Source: Hericium rajendrae | Taxonomy: Eukaryota; Basidiomycota; Agaricomycetes; Russulales; Hericiaceae | DNA: 64,000 nt | Direction: 5' to 3' | NCBI GenBank assembly: GCA_033439255.1 | Contig: CM065879.1 | Coordinates: 1,778,501 to 1,842,500 of the forward strand | Shown here: positions 1 to 12,070 of the stretch, piece by piece | How positions within the stretch are numbered: position 1 is the first letter of the stretch | Layout of the letters: every line of letters starts with the position of its first letter | Made by a program: the position numbers and the translations under genes | Notes under the pieces: model-generated | Seen by the model: only the letters and a program-made list of their open reading frames with translations | Told to the model about the DNA's origin: nothing | Database searches by the model: none

Positions 1-1105
1 GGTGGCTGTTTTCACCTGTAACACACGGAGAGTCAGCATACAATCGACGGCTAGATAAAAACCTCCTCACTGAGTTGATGAACTGGATGCATGCGAAATA
101 CATGTAATCTTTAGCGAACTCGTCCACAATCTCAGGATCGTGAATCGATTTCGGTCGCAAGTATTTGTGACCTGTGTGAAACACGTTCATCAATAAATGC
201 TACTATCAGGACAGTGCTGACAGAACGCACCTCGCAGCTGAGCCGAACCAAACAAAAACGGGAGAAAATGATAATCATCCAGACCCCACACGCCATGCGA
301 TCCCGCTGGCTCTAACCAGTACGAGGACTGCAGCGTTCGCATGACATTGATATATCTAGAGCCAACCATGATCAGAACAGGAACCACCATGAATGAGTGC
401 AACGAGTATCACCTCCAGAACACCCGAAGGACTAGCGCAACATGATCCGCCGGCTGTACAACCCCTAGTCTCTCGAGGCAGATTCTATATATTGATAATC
501 AGTTGTGAGAAGTGCCATACAACATAAAGATGTGAACGCACAACCAGCATAGGAAGTTCAGCTCCATGCCGCTACCATAGTCGATCCGCGTGCGGTTACC
601 GAACGCTTCAGCGAAGTAGACCGACAGCTCCGCGGCGGCTTCGGCAGGGAGGTTTGGTATGACCTCATGTAGCTTGGGGGCTGCCTATACAAGCACATAC
701 CACTGTTACGCCTGCTCTCATCAAAGATGGGACAAACCGCACCTTTTGCAATTTATCGTAGAACACTCTAAACGCAGGATTGCCAAACCGCGACGCCGCG
801 TTGTCTATCGGCGGAGTGGCCTTTGCGATCTCCTCCACCTCGTCCAATACATGCACGAGCGAGCCAATCGCCTTCACATACCGACATCATCAGCATCACA
901 GACTGGAAAACGTGCTCCAGAGTGAGAGAGCGCGCACAGGTGATTCGGGGCACGGGTCGGTCAGCTTCACGCCGATGACCGCACCGTTCAAGGTCTCGAT
1001 ATAGGAGATAATGTCATTGTGCGTCTTGGACGCCTGAAATGCGGCGAGCTGCTCTTTTGTGAGGATGGCTTTGTGGGGTGCATGGTAGGATGTTTCTGAA
1101 GTCAT
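1..1105 (-). CDS. PTPA: PTPA/Rrd-type activator of protein phosphatase 2A, 3' end outside window
   Basis: The protein belongs to the phosphotyrosyl phosphatase activator family (yeast Rrd1/Rrd2), peptidyl-prolyl isomerases that activate PP2A-type phosphatases. The start is the ATG at 1105. Exons read on the minus strand at about 1105-938, 871-743, 672-542, 484-413 and 355-235, then another ending near position 71, where a GT donor and an acceptor near position 16 show that the gene continues off the left edge. Family motifs seen are FGNPAFR, the block [40 protein letters not shown] and [13 protein letters not shown]. The introns are short and phase-consistent. I see no defect. Family assignment is confident; which of the two fungal paralogues (Rrd1 or Rrd2) it is remains open. 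Confidence 0.9.
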
Positions 1106-1508
1106 GGCAGTAGTGGGTAAGGAAAGGGGCACGGCTCCGGACCGGGCGCGGCGCGACTTGTCGCAGGCGCGCAAAGCTCGGGCTTGCGTCGGGCATGGTG
1201 AAGCTACGATTTATTCTAGACTTGGTTGACGGATTCAAAACTTTGCGAACAAGTGCTCAGCACGGATTTTATTTTACATCAATGCCATTCAAACATCACG
1301 ACATAACTAAGGTAAGTAAGTAAAGGATACAGAGATTGCTTAGTATACAGATGAGGGTAGTATCGTCAATGGGTCATCGTCTCAAAGAAGCGTTAAAGGA
1401 ACGTCGAAGGCTATACTAAGTATGCGCAAATAACCTCGAAGGGAGCGTGAAAGTCGTGAGGTATCCGGGAGGTAGCACAAAGAAACAGAAAAGAAGTCAC
1501 GGCACCGC
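1106..1508. other. Intergenic gap between PTPA and STE6
   Basis: This stretch holds the 5' flank of the PTPA gene and the 3' flank of the STE6-type gene, both on the minus strand. I see no convincing coding exon; the short open frames here lack family motifs or splice signals. Confidence 0.6.
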
Positions 1509-4500
1509 TCACTCGCCCGCCCACTCGCCCCCGCTGGCCAGCTGCGCGAACACGCCCCTCCTCTCCATGAGCTGCTCGTACGTGCCCTGCTCGGCGATGA
1601 CGCCGTCATGGACGACCACTATCCGATCGCACATGCGCATGACGGGCAGCTTGTGCGTCACCATGAGCGTCGTGCGCCCGACCTTGGCGTCCAGAATCGT
1701 CTGCATCACCGCGGCCTGGTTCGCGCCGTCCAGCGCGCTCGTGCACTCGTCGAGAATGAGGATCTTCGACGGCCGCACGAGCGCGCGCGCGATCTGCAGC
1801 CGCTGCGCCTGCCCGCCCGAGATGAGCGCCGCGTTCTCGCCGACCATGGTGGCGTAGCCCTCGGGCAGGGACATGATGAAGTCGTGGACGTTCGCGGCCA
1901 TGGCGGCGCGCTCGATGTCGCTCTGCGGCAGGTCATGGGTGCCGTAGGCGATGTTGTCCGAGATGGTCGCGTCGAAGAGGTTCGGGTTCTGGCTGACGAC
2001 TGCTACGTGGTCGCGCAGGTGCCGCACGTCCGTCGCGCCAAGATCCCAGGGTCCGATGGTGATAGAGCCGTCGTCGGGTTCGTAGAGGCGCTGCAGCAGA
2101 GCAGCCACGGTGGACTTCCCTGATCCGGACGATCCGACGATCGCAACGCTCTCGCCATCACGAAGCTGCAAGTCGATGCCTTTGAGGACTGGAACGTCAG
2201 GGCGCTCTGGGTAGGCGAAGTGGACGTCGTTGAAGGCAATGGTGCCCACGACCGGTGGACGTAAGGTACCCTGCGACTCGTCCGTGACATCCGAGAGCTG
2301 CATGAGCTTGTTGAAATCCTTAGTGGCCTGTACGGACTTCGCAATACGGTTCGCTGTGACCAGAGATTAGAATCAACTCAAAAACAAAATGAACGGAGAC
2401 TTACTGAATGCCATGAGCTGAGAGCCTATGCTGACCGTAAAGACGACCAGATTCAGGGCCTGGACCATCCGCAGATAGGTGTAGGTTCCGTTAGCGACGA
2501 GAACGGCGCCAACATAGAAGAGGAGGGCCTCCGCGAGATAGATGAGCGAGCTCGCCACGCCGTGGGTGCAGCCCTCAACAAAGGCGCCGCGCACCCCCGA
2601 ATCGAGAGCGCACTCCACTGACTCGTCGAAGCGCTCCAAGAAGACGCCCTCGAAGCCCATCGAGCGAATCCCACGAATGTTCGAGATGGTCTGTTAATGC
2701 CGTCCATGAGAATGACGAAAACCAAGACAGATGAGAGGAAGACGTACATCATAGTAACCCTTCGCGACCTGCTCACGGGCACGCTTGTTCCGCAGTTCGC
2801 ACTTAGCCACCAGGTTCGTCTGAACAGCCATCGTAACCGCAAACACCGGCGCAATCGCCAACCCAAGCAGCGTGAGCTGCCACCCAGTAACCAGCGCCCA
2901 AATAAGCCCGACGCTGAGCATCGTCGCCACGACGACCGCCTGGCTGAGCACAGTTGCAATCAGCGAGCGCGCGTCGTCGCCGTCCTTGATCAGCACCTGC
3001 ATGAGCCGCGCCGCGTTGTTCTCCGTCCTGTCGAACCACCGCTTGTCCTGCGCGAGCACGAGCCCGTAGCACACCTTGCGGACCTTGGTGACCCACGCCA
3101 TCGCGGTCGTCTCCATGGTGAAGTACTTGAGGCCCATGAAGACGCCGTCCATCGCGGCGACGGCGAGGACGATGCCGCCGAACGCATTGATGACGGACAC
3201 GTTCTTCGCGCCGGTGGAGACCTCGAAGAGGAGCCGCGACAGGAGGAAGGAGAAGACGGGCGTCATGGCGCCGCTGCCGATGGAGAACAGGATGCCGAGG
3301 AACACGAAGGGCTTGTGCGGGACGGAGGGGTAGATGTCGCGGATGAGGCGGATGAAAGATATTTGGTTTTCAGCTTCATCTGCAGCGTCGGATTCCATTT
3401 GCATCTGCGCGACCTTGACCTCCTTGAGTGGCTGGAGATTGACCGTGTCCCAACGAGCACGCGTCCTCTTTGGGGTGATATCGTCGCCGTAGAACCGCCG
3501 CCGCGAAGCCATGCGCACTGCGCTCCAGGTTCTTCTTCTCCTCGTCGAAATCACCGTCATCGAAGACAGTAGAGCCAGAGTAGGTGTTGGTCATGCTAAA
3601 TATAGGCGAAGTCGGTGTGAACTGGAGGCTGAGACGACGGCTGAGCGTGGTGCGAGCGGCTGGGGGGGATGGCAGCGCGGGTAGGTCGATCGCGACCGTC
3701 GAAGGCCGTCTCGTGTTCTTGATTTTTGCCTCCTCGACAGCTGTCCCGAACTCCTCGGGTGCGACGAATCGACTCTTGCGGTCTGGAACACGGGGCACAG
3801 GCGTCGAGGAGCGTGACTTGGTCAGGTCGTAGACGACGTCCATCATCCAGTTGCCAATGGTAAGCGGCCGGAGCGCCGGAACCGCGACGCTCTGGCGGCT
3901 GAGAGCGCGGGCGTGCATCTCCTCGTCGTCAGAGTACTCGTCCTCCTCCAGGATCATCTCCACCTTGCGCTCGCGCTCGCGCAGCGCCTCGTCAGACCAT
4001 GGATCCTCCGTCTCCAAGAGGCCACCCTGAGCGCCCTGCACCTCCATCATCTGGCGGAACTCGCCGCCGGGCGTCTTCTCGATGTCGACACGGAAGCCTT
4101 GCTCAGCAATGCGACCGTCCTTGAGGAGGTACACGAAGTCGGTCTGGCTGATTTGGGAAAGGTCGTGTGTTATTACAATCGTTGTTTTGTTTCGTCGCCA
4201 GTGCTTGATGGCCTCGAAGACGAGGACACGCGAAGTCGCGTCCAGCGCGGACGTGGCCTCATCTGTTCACGAAGATCAACGTCAGCAAATGTGTTGTATG
4301 AGGGATAAGGAGGGGCCTACCGAGAATAAGCACTTGAGGATCGCGCAACCGCGCACGCGCGATTGCCAGTCGTTGTTTCTGTCCCCCGGACAGATTTGCA
4401 CCTCCGTTGCCCAGCTGCGTATCGTACCCATCCGGGAGGTCCCGCACGAAGTCATGCAGCAACGCAACTCTGCACGCCTCGACGACCTCCTCTCGGGTGG

Positions 4501-6189
4501 CGTCCTCAGGGCGTCGCAGGCTACCAGGCCCAGCGAGGCCCATGGCGACGTTCTCGTGCACGGTCCCGTCGAAGAGGATGCAGCTCTGCGAAACGACGCC
4601 GATCTGCTGACGCGCCCAGGTCTCGTCGACGTACGCCATGTCCTGGTCGTCGATGATGATTTCTCCCTCCTGCACGTCATAGAGGCGAAGCAGGAGCTGC
4701 GCGACGGTCGACTTGCCGGAACCGGAACCGCCGATGATGAATGTCATTTCGCGCGCGGCGAGGTACATCGTGATGTCGGAGAGGACGGGGACCGAAGGGC
4801 GCGAGGGGTATGCGAAGGTGACATTGTTGATACCGAGCTCGCCGTCGCACTTGGGGGGAATGATCTTCTTGAACGACGCGGCCGTCCTGCGCTTGCCGAC
4901 GTTAACAAGCTGCGACGCGACACTGCCGCGGCGCCCCAGCGATGTGGGGGAAGTCGTGGGCTGTTCGACGAGGGTGATGAGAGAACTCATGGCGAACTTG
5001 CCCTTGGCGAGCGTGATGAACTGGGGGATGCACATCTGCAGGTTCGTCGTGGCGATGAGGCAGGCCCAGAAGACGGCCATGACATCGCCAGCCGCGACGG
5101 AGCCATCGCGCACGAGCTTGGCGCCGAACCAGAAGCCCTGGACGAACATGGCCATCATGGCGAACTGGGCGAGGCCGCTGGTGAAGCCCCAGACGGATGT
5201 AACGCGCCGGGCCGCCGCGCGGATCTTGTCGAGCACGGAAGCGAGGGTATCTTCCTCGTATCTTTGGGCGTTGAATGCCTTGACGGTAGCGATGGCGCTG
5301 ATGGCGCGGTCGACCAGGCTTGCGGCTTGAGCCGTCTGTTGGCGCTCGACCGCGAGGATGGGGCCCGCAACGCCTTGCGAGATGCCTTGAATGAGCATGA
5401 GAACGGGTACCGCGGAGAGGATGACGAGGGTCAGCGCCCAGGACCGCATGAAGCCGAGGACCAGGCATGCGACGCAAGTGGTCAAATACTGCACGATCAT
5501 GCCGGACGCGAGAAGAAGCCATTCTGACTTCGTCCGTTTCCCTGCGCGAATGTCAGTCAAGTAATGCAATAATGAGATGCTGGCAAATCGTACCTCGCGA
5601 ATTTGGCCATGAGACCACCAGCACCGACTGGGCCATCGCCCTCGGTGGTCTGCACAGAGTCGTCGGCGCCCATCTTCGTATCAAACCAGAGCATGTCGCG
5701 CTGTGTGACAGAAGCATAGACCTTCTTGCGGAGCTTCATAGCGTTGCGTTCGCCTGTCCAGATCCAAAGACTCGAGGTGATGCTGCTGAGCGCGAGCGCA
5801 CCCGCGGCAAGACCGAGGAGTTCGAGCGCGGACAAACCAACACCGCGCAGGAGAGCAGACTTGTCCTCCTGCGTGATATTGGAAGTCGGGAACTGTGCGA
5901 ACGTGTTGAAAACCTGGCCGACGACGAAGGTCATGAATGGCGCGATGCCACCGGCAACGAGAGACGAGCAGACGGCGGGGAGGACGAAGATGAAGAGCTC
6001 GCGTCGTGTGAAGAGCGAGAAAAGGAGTCGGATAGATGCTGTGGGTGGGGTATAGACATTGTCGAGTTTGTGTACACTGAGAGTAGGCGTAGAAGACTCA
6101 GGTGTATCCTGAGCAAGTATTGTTGTAGAGATGGAAGGGGTCGCCGGCGCCGTGTCGGGATCGACCTCGAGGGTCGTTTGGCGACGCAT
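1509..6189 (-). CDS. STE6: Full-size ABC-B transporter, STE6-type a-factor (pheromone) exporter
   Basis: This is an ATP-driven exporter of the plasma membrane; STE6 orthologues export farnesylated mating pheromone. The layout is TMD-NBD-TMD-NBD in about 1,400 residues, the normal size. The first half starts at the ATG at 6189, with hydrophobic segments at 6050-5000. NBD1 has Walker A GGSGSGKSTVAQ, signature LSGGQKQRLAIARA and Walker B/D-loop DEATSALD reached across an intron near 4320-4262. A charged linker with many Ser/Asp/Glu lies at 4134-3500, followed by TMD2 at about 3400-2380. NBD2 has GSSGSGKSTVAALL, ISGGQAQRLQIARAL and ILILDECTSALD, with a stop at 1509. Several short introns interrupt it, for example near 5590-5540, 3530-3400, 2700-2750 and 2300-2400. 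Both ATP sites look complete. The STE6 name rests on overall architecture and N-terminal resemblance; another ABC-B subfamily member is the alternative. Confidence 0.85.
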
Positions 6190-6645
6190 GGTCGAAAGGT
6201 TGGGGGGAGAAAGGTAAGGGGGAGAAGACGAAGAGCAAGTGGGTGGTCTGAGGGGAAGCCATGGCTTTTTGTCTTTGAGGATACGTAGAAAGCCAATTGT
6301 CTTGCTCTTCCTCTTTGTCTGCTCTCGCTTACCTAATCACAATAGCAGAACGGGCGCTTGCCGACACGCGCGCCTTCCCTCTGATGTTCCTGGGGCAGGG
6401 CCACAGACCTGTATCTCTCGATAGCGGGGACGTGCATTGCGGTCACCTGTGGCGATGAAAAGGCATGGTGTCGACGGTGGCAAGCAGAGAAAAGGGAGGA
6501 CATCGACGACGACAGCGACGACGCTCGTTCATTGTACCTACTTACTTCCCCATTTGGAAACCCATCTATTTCTTCCCACGCTTCGCCTGCCGCTGCTTTT
6601 CGCAACTTTCTCGTATGTTGCCGCTAACCGTCTACAACAGCCAAG
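6190..6645. promoter_or_regulatory. Bidirectional intergenic region between STE6 and SURF6 genes
   Basis: The two flanking genes diverge from this 456-base gap, so it must contain both promoters. It is pyrimidine-rich near the SURF6 start, common at fungal transcription starts. No clear TATA box or known pheromone response motif was recognised. Confidence 0.5.
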
Positions 6646-8132
6646 ATGCCCACGGCCCTCCCGACGCTCCAAGCGTCCATCGAAGCACACAATGAGACGT
6701 TCGAGTCTCTGCTGCGACTCATCCCCGCCAGGTTCTACTTGCCATTCCATGACGACGGAGACGACCAGGTGCGCCGCGATCATTCTGTCTCAGATATGTC
6801 CCTTGTGCTTACATTCAGACAGCCGTCCAAGTACCACAAAAACAAGAAAAGCCAGCAGGGTCCCAAGCAGGCCATTAAAGAGGCAACCCGGAAAGCCCGA
6901 CGCGAAAAGGTACGTGCTCTGCACACTGCAACACAATGCGTCCTGACGGAGGCAAACCCTGCATTTTCGCTACCCTGCATCCCTGCCACCGGTGTGACAG
7001 CTTGATCCTGCGAACAACAAGACCGTTGTAGACTTGCAGAATGAGGCGCAGGAGGGCGCAGGCAGTGCATCCAACCTAAAGCGCAAAGGGAAGCGCAAGG
7101 CGCGCGAGCCTGAATCGGACGAGGGTGAAGAAGGGGATCTTTCCATGGACGTCGATGTAGTTGGAGGACTTGGGGAAGATTCTGATGAAGACGACCCGAT
7201 GCAAGAGGACGAGATTATGCCTATGCCGGAGCATCAGGGCATCGACGCTCTCCGTGCGAAACTGCATGCAAAAATTGATGGCCTCCGCAACAGGGGAAGG
7301 AAATCGTGGGGTGGAGAGGTGGGGACAAAAGACGAGCTGTTGGAGGAGAGGAGGATCCAGCGTGCGGCGATGAGGGAGAGACGGAGGAAGGAAACGAAGG
7401 AAAAGATCCAGCGGGAGCAAGAGCGGAAAGGAAAGAAGACCAAAGAGAAGGGTAAGGAGAAGGAGAAGGTTGCTCCTACACAGGTGCGTCTTCATTCATC
7501 GAGTGTGTTGAGGAGTCCGTATCCCATTGACTTTACTTATCTAGCTACTCGTCCCCGATGCGACATCTTCTCGCCCCGCCCATGACCCTCAGTCCTCCTT
7601 CACAAATATCGCCTTCTCCGCGCTCGCGGATGGTTCCTCGTCGAACACACTTAAGAAGGCACAGCGCCTGAAGACATCATCAAATCCCGCCCAAGCATTA
7701 GAGCAGCTTGCCGCTCGCAAAGAGAAGCTCGCTGCCATGCCACAAGAGAAGCGGAAGCAGATCGAGGAGCGGGAGAAGTGGGAGAAGGCCGAGGCACGCA
7801 TGGAGGGCGTAAAGGTCAAGGACGATGAAGCGCGGCTGAAGAAGGCGGCCAAGCGGTCAGAAAAGGAGAAGACGAAGAGCAAGAAAACTTGGTGCGTATT
7901 CAACGATCCATTTCTGGTTTGGGTTCTCATCATCTACAGGGAGGAACGGAAGGAGCAAGTGTCACACGCGATGGCGGCGAAACAGAAGAAGCGAACTGAC
8001 AATATCGCTATGCGGAATGAGCGGAGAAAGGACAAAGGAAAAGGCGTCAAGGCCAAGAATAAGGCGCGTCCTGGCTTTGAGGGCAAGTCCTTTGGGAAGG
8101 GGAAAGGCAAAGGAAAGCTGAAGGGGAAGTGA
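6646..8132 (+). CDS. RRP14: SURF6/Rrp14-family nucleolar ribosome biogenesis protein
   Basis: Rrp14/SURF6 is a nucleolar RNA-binding protein needed for pre-rRNA processing and both ribosomal subunits. The start is the ATG at 6646 (MPTALPTLQASIEAHNETFE). The N-terminal domain continues through FYLPFHDDGDDQ and, after a short intron ending near 6822, PSKYHKNKK...KQAIKEATRKARREK. Next come an acidic stretch (DEGEEGD, EDSDEDDPMQEDE) and the SURF6 C-terminal domain, rich in Lys/Arg/Glu: LRAKLHAKIDGLRNRG, RRKETKEKIQREQERKGKK and, in the last exons, EERKEQVSHAMAAKQKKRTD and a KGKGKGKLKGK tail with stop at 8132. Introns lie near 6766-6822, 6910-7003, 7482-7545 and 7893-7940. The gene appears intact and is divergent from STE6. 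Confidence 0.9.
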
Positions 8133-8692
8133 TATACTTAACTTGACTGTTCTGTGGTGTATTCTTTCCTATAAATTCCTGCGCCTTCTTCCTCTATTTA
8201 TCGACGCTCTGTTCGCTCTTCATTCCATGGCCTATGTACCACCTGCAGACTGCATCATGAGCGAGCGCAAAGTCGGGCGAGAATTTGCCTATCCTAGATC
8301 ACGTGATGCTAAGATTGAATGCGGCGAAGCTCTTTGGTTCATCAGAACGACGGCCAGCGCGTCTTGGACTGTCCTCGTCGCTGATAACGACGACGACGAA
8401 GGCCCTTTCGTCCAGCTCTATCTACTCTTGCTTTTCTGTCGGCTTAGGGAGTCTTCCTGGGCGTTTCGCTGTTCAGTATACCTTCTGTCTCTACTTGATA
8501 CCCGTCTTGCAGCGCGTATCGGTGAGCCAGTCGATATCATCGTCCGGCCTCCTGACGAATCAACATCTAGCATTGCAGCACCTACTCATCTGTCTTCAGT
8601 AACGTACACCCCCAGCGAGCGCTCAAACTTGACGCTCCCTAATCTCAACGTTCGACTCGGGTGATACGGTCAAACACCACCCGTGATACAAA
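8133..8692. other. Intergenic gap between SURF6 and zinc transporter genes
   Basis: The gap holds the SURF6 3' flank and the 5' flank of the zinc transporter. An open frame of 173 codons spans much of it but has no recognisable domain, and the neighbouring gene uses a different frame. I treat it as non-coding. Confidence 0.5.
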
Positions 8693-11479
8693 ATGGCCAC
8701 TGTCGCTGGAATGCACCGGCGCAAGTCGAGCAGAGAGGAGGACGAGAGCATTGTACTCGCATCTAACGGAGTCCTGCAGAGTCCACAAAAGCCAGTGCTC
8801 AACGGTTTCGCGTCCGCGAAGCCGAGCACGCATGACGATGTTGCCGCAGCCCTCGCGTCGGCCGCGACCGACCTCCCTCCGCAACGCAGCCGTATCAATT
8901 CAGCTCCCATCACGTCGAGTTCTCTCTCTCCGCCCCCGCACTCCGCCTATGTCCCGCCCCCCACTGCTGGTCCTTTCCAGACGAGCTTCGCGGTGCCTCC
9001 ACCTCCCCGACCGGGGCCAAACGGCTTCCATCACCATCGTCCAGCAGGATCACCTATGCGCGCATCGCTCTCCCTGCCGTCTCATCTCCAGGTAAACGCG
9101 CATTCCCGGACACGTAGTGTTTCTGGCCCGTTCGCCCCAGCGCTGCCATCACCACTGTCGATGTCGTTCCCTACATCGTCTTCCGACCATGAGCCCAGCC
9201 ATGGTCCGGTTCCGATGTCTGCGAGTGCAGCAGAGTTTCCCCGCGGGGGTGGACACACGCGCACCGTATCATATTCGCAACCCCATGCTCATGCCCACTC
9301 TCCCCTCCACACGTCGGGTCATCACCATTCGCACCATCCGCTTGCCCATCTCCATACTCAACCTCAACCTCATAATCACAGCCATGTCCCTCCCCCTATA
9401 CACACGCACACATTAAACGGCATAGCGCCACACGACGCGCCGCCCTCGCCCACAGTCGCCAATGCACACGCGCGCCGGCACTCGCGTCTGCACTCTCGCA
9501 ACCTCTCGATCTACTTCCCGCGCCCCGGCTCCCTCCCGCACACCTCGATCGCGGAGGACGGCACGCAGGAAGTCGAGTTCCCCACATCTGCGTCCGAGCC
9601 CGTGCCCGTCACGACGATCTCGAGCCCAGGTCCGCGCAAGCTCGGCGAGGGCTTCACCTTCGGCGCGCGCCCGCCGTCCGACGCGTTCCCGCTGTCGCCG
9701 TCGTTCTCGTCCGCGTCCTCGGGCTCGCTCGCGTCTGGCGCGTCGCGCTCGCGCAGGGGGCACCACCACAAGCACTCGCTGTCGCATAATTTCTTCTCGT
9801 TCCTCGAGCCGGGCGAGGGCGCGGACTTGCATACGCAGCCGACGCCTGTGCCGGTGTCGCCGTGGAATCCCATCTCGCCGTTTCCGGAGAGTGCGCGGCC
9901 GGAGGTGACGTCGTTTGGGCCGCAGCAACACGGGCATGCGCACGATCATGGGCATCATGGTCACGAGCACCACGACCACGAGCACCACGATCACGACCAT
10001 GACCATGATCACGGCCACGACCACGACAACCATGGGCACGACCACGATCATGACCACGACCACGACCACGATCACCGTCCCGGCTCCCCCTCGAAATCGC
10101 GCGGTCGGACCATGGTCTTCACGACGCGGCCGAGCGATGTCGGCGCCGCCCCGATCCCGCCTAGCGCGATTGTCGCGGCGACAGGCACGTTCGCCCTCGG
10201 CGCATGGTTATGGATCGCGGGGCAGCAGGTCGGCTCGCTGGCGTGTACAGGCTTGGGATACTGGGTCGTGTTTGACGCGTTTGGGGTTGGCATCGCGAGG
10301 ATCTTGCCGTCGTATATGAGACGGCCGTCGATGCAGTCGCCGATCCGGAGACCATACGGGTACGTGCTTGTCTGTCCTGCGGCTTTGTTGGGATTGACTC
10401 ATGGTGTCTAGGAATTCGCGGCTGGAGGCGGTTGTGCTGTTCGCGCAAGCTGTATATTTGCTGTTCTCGGCGGTTTATGTCTTCAAGGAGTGCGTAGAGC
10501 ATTTGTTGTTGTCGGCTGGGGGCGATGGAGATCATCATCACCATCCTGGCGACGAAGAAGTGAACCTTTATGGGTATGTGTGATATTGCTTATCCTGGTT
10601 GTCGTCGATCACTAAACCCTTATGTTCAGGATTGACTTCCCTCTGCTCGTCCTTATGACCACTTTCCTTACACTCATCGCCAATTGCTTGCTGTTGCGAA
10701 ATCACAGTAAACTTATGAACAGTGAGTCTTCTGGGATATCTGTCACGAAGATGAAAGTTAACATGTTTTCATAGTCTCTGGAACAAAGTTACCTTCGTTG
10801 GCCTCCATATTTGATCCTGCTCGCTACAAATACGCCTCCCGGACCGCGGACTTGACATCACTGACCGAACGCATCTGGGAAAACCCATTCTCATCAATAC
10901 CTATCATTATATCTTTAGCAACCTTCCTGATACCAACCATCATCCCTCCGTGCGTCTTCTAGTCACTATTTACTCACACCACATCTAATGCATCGATCGC
11001 AACCTCTATTAGCTCTCAGCATCGTGGTCTAGATTTGCTCTTGGCGTCAGCAGAAGCCATCGCCATGTTCTATCTCGCCTATCCCTCCTGCATCACCATC
11101 GGAGCCGTGCTCCTACAGACCTCACCCCCACGCGGCCTCGCCTCTGGACGCATGGAAGCCTTCCTCCGCGCCATGCGCGAGGTGAGTATTGTCACTGCAC
11201 CTCTGCTTTGCAAACCTCATTCTATCACAGATCGAGCGGCACCCATACGTGCAGCATCTCCCGCCACCCCATATCTGGCAGCTCACGCCCACGGAGGACG
11301 ACCCAGCCAAGTCGCTCATCGTCACGCTCGAGCTGCGCGTCGCACACGAGCTCGCGGACGAGGACGTGCTGAAGCTGACGAAGTGGGCGTGGGAGCGCTG
11401 CGTCAATGCGCTCGGGCTGAATCGCGAGGACGCAAAGGAGGGCGGGGGCGGTGTGACTGTGGGTGTAGTGCGGGGATAG
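8693..11479 (+). CDS. ZRG17: Zrg17-like cation diffusion facilitator (ER/Golgi zinc transporter subunit)
   Basis: Zrg17 pairs with Msc2/Cis4 to carry zinc into the early secretory pathway. The first exon (8693-10361) encodes a long Ser/Pro/His-rich cytosolic N-terminus, then a run of alternating His and Asp at 9930-10080, then the first membrane segments (IVAATGTFALGAWLWIAG; YWVVFDAFGVG). Later exons at about 10412-10573, 10630-10721, 10775-10950, 11010-11180 and 11232-11479 add further membrane helices and a C-terminal cytosolic domain (IERHPYVQHLPPPHIWQL, LELRVAHEL). In the second helix the usual CDF motif HxxxD reads YxxxD, so the intramembrane His ligand is missing. This agrees with the non-transporting Zrg17 partner rather than with Msc2. 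Introns have good GT-AG ends and the gene looks intact. Confidence 0.82.
9930..10080 (+). repeat. His/Asp-coding short tandem repeat in the zinc transporter
   Basis: Imperfect hexamer repeats of the GACCAC type encode alternating His-Asp, His-Gly and His-Glu pairs, about 40 histidines in 50 codons. Such loops bind or sense zinc in CDF proteins. The region is likely to vary in length between strains. Confidence 0.85.
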
Positions 11480-11609
11480 GTGTTGGTGGACGTGCTTTTG
11501 CGGCCGCGGGGTCAGCCGTCCGTTCGTTGTGCATGCTTCGGTTACGTAGTTGTTATTTATTTGACCGTACGTTCGTTGAGCGTTGGGATGCGTCGGTTAC
11601 GCACATCTA

Positions 11610-12068
11610 TGGTGCGGGACACCTAGTCCCCGCTACTTTTGGGCAGTGGCCAAATCGGCCCCGCCGAAAAAAAATTCAAATATGGCCTCAGATAAGGGTG
11701 ATTTTGACTCACAGTGACCCTGCGACCTGCTAAGATGCAGGCCGGCACCGATTCCAGCCGATTCCGGCGCAATTCCGCACTCTGAATGTTTTCCTTGGGT
11801 AAGTGAACTCATCACATGCCGTCCCAATTGGGAAAGAGGCACGTGCATATATACCATATATGGTATATGCTTACGTGGCGTGGCCAAATCCGGCCCCCCG
11901 AAAATATTATCTCCGTCAGTTTTGAGTGTATGGACAAATGCTCTTGTAGGATTGTTCCTTCCTTGAGCATTTCTACAAGAGGAATAAGAAATCGGGCGAA
12001 ATGCCACCTTCCTAATCGGGCTGCAACTGGGGTGCACAAAAGTAGCGGTGACTAGGTGTCCCGCACCA
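11610..12068. mobile_element. 459-bp MITE with TA target duplications
   Basis: The ends are inverted repeats of about 35 bases: TGGTGCGGGACACCTAGTC at the left and its complement at the right (two mismatches in the outer 35). TA flanks both ends (11608-11609 and 12069-12070), as expected for a Tc1/mariner/pogo-type target duplication. A GTGGCCAAATC/GGCCCC motif occurs twice in direct orientation (about 11646 and 11876), and an AT-rich palindrome sits near 11838-11870. No transposase is encoded, so it must be mobilised in trans. It lies about 130 bases after the zinc transporter stop, possibly within its 3' UTR or terminator. Confidence 0.85.
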
Positions 12069-12070
12069 TA

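Noticed and set aside
1608-5527. Long plus-strand frames opposite the ABC transporter (for example 4082-5527)
   Set aside because: They are shadows of the GC-rich antisense coding sequence; all conserved ABC motifs are on the minus strand.
8143-8664. A 173-codon plus-strand frame before the zinc transporter
   Set aside because: No domain and no splice context; it lies in the expected UTR and promoter region.
9413-10075. Minus-strand frame of 220 codons, Val/Met- and Arg-rich
   Set aside because: It is the antisense of the His/Asp repeat and GC-rich exon of the zinc transporter.
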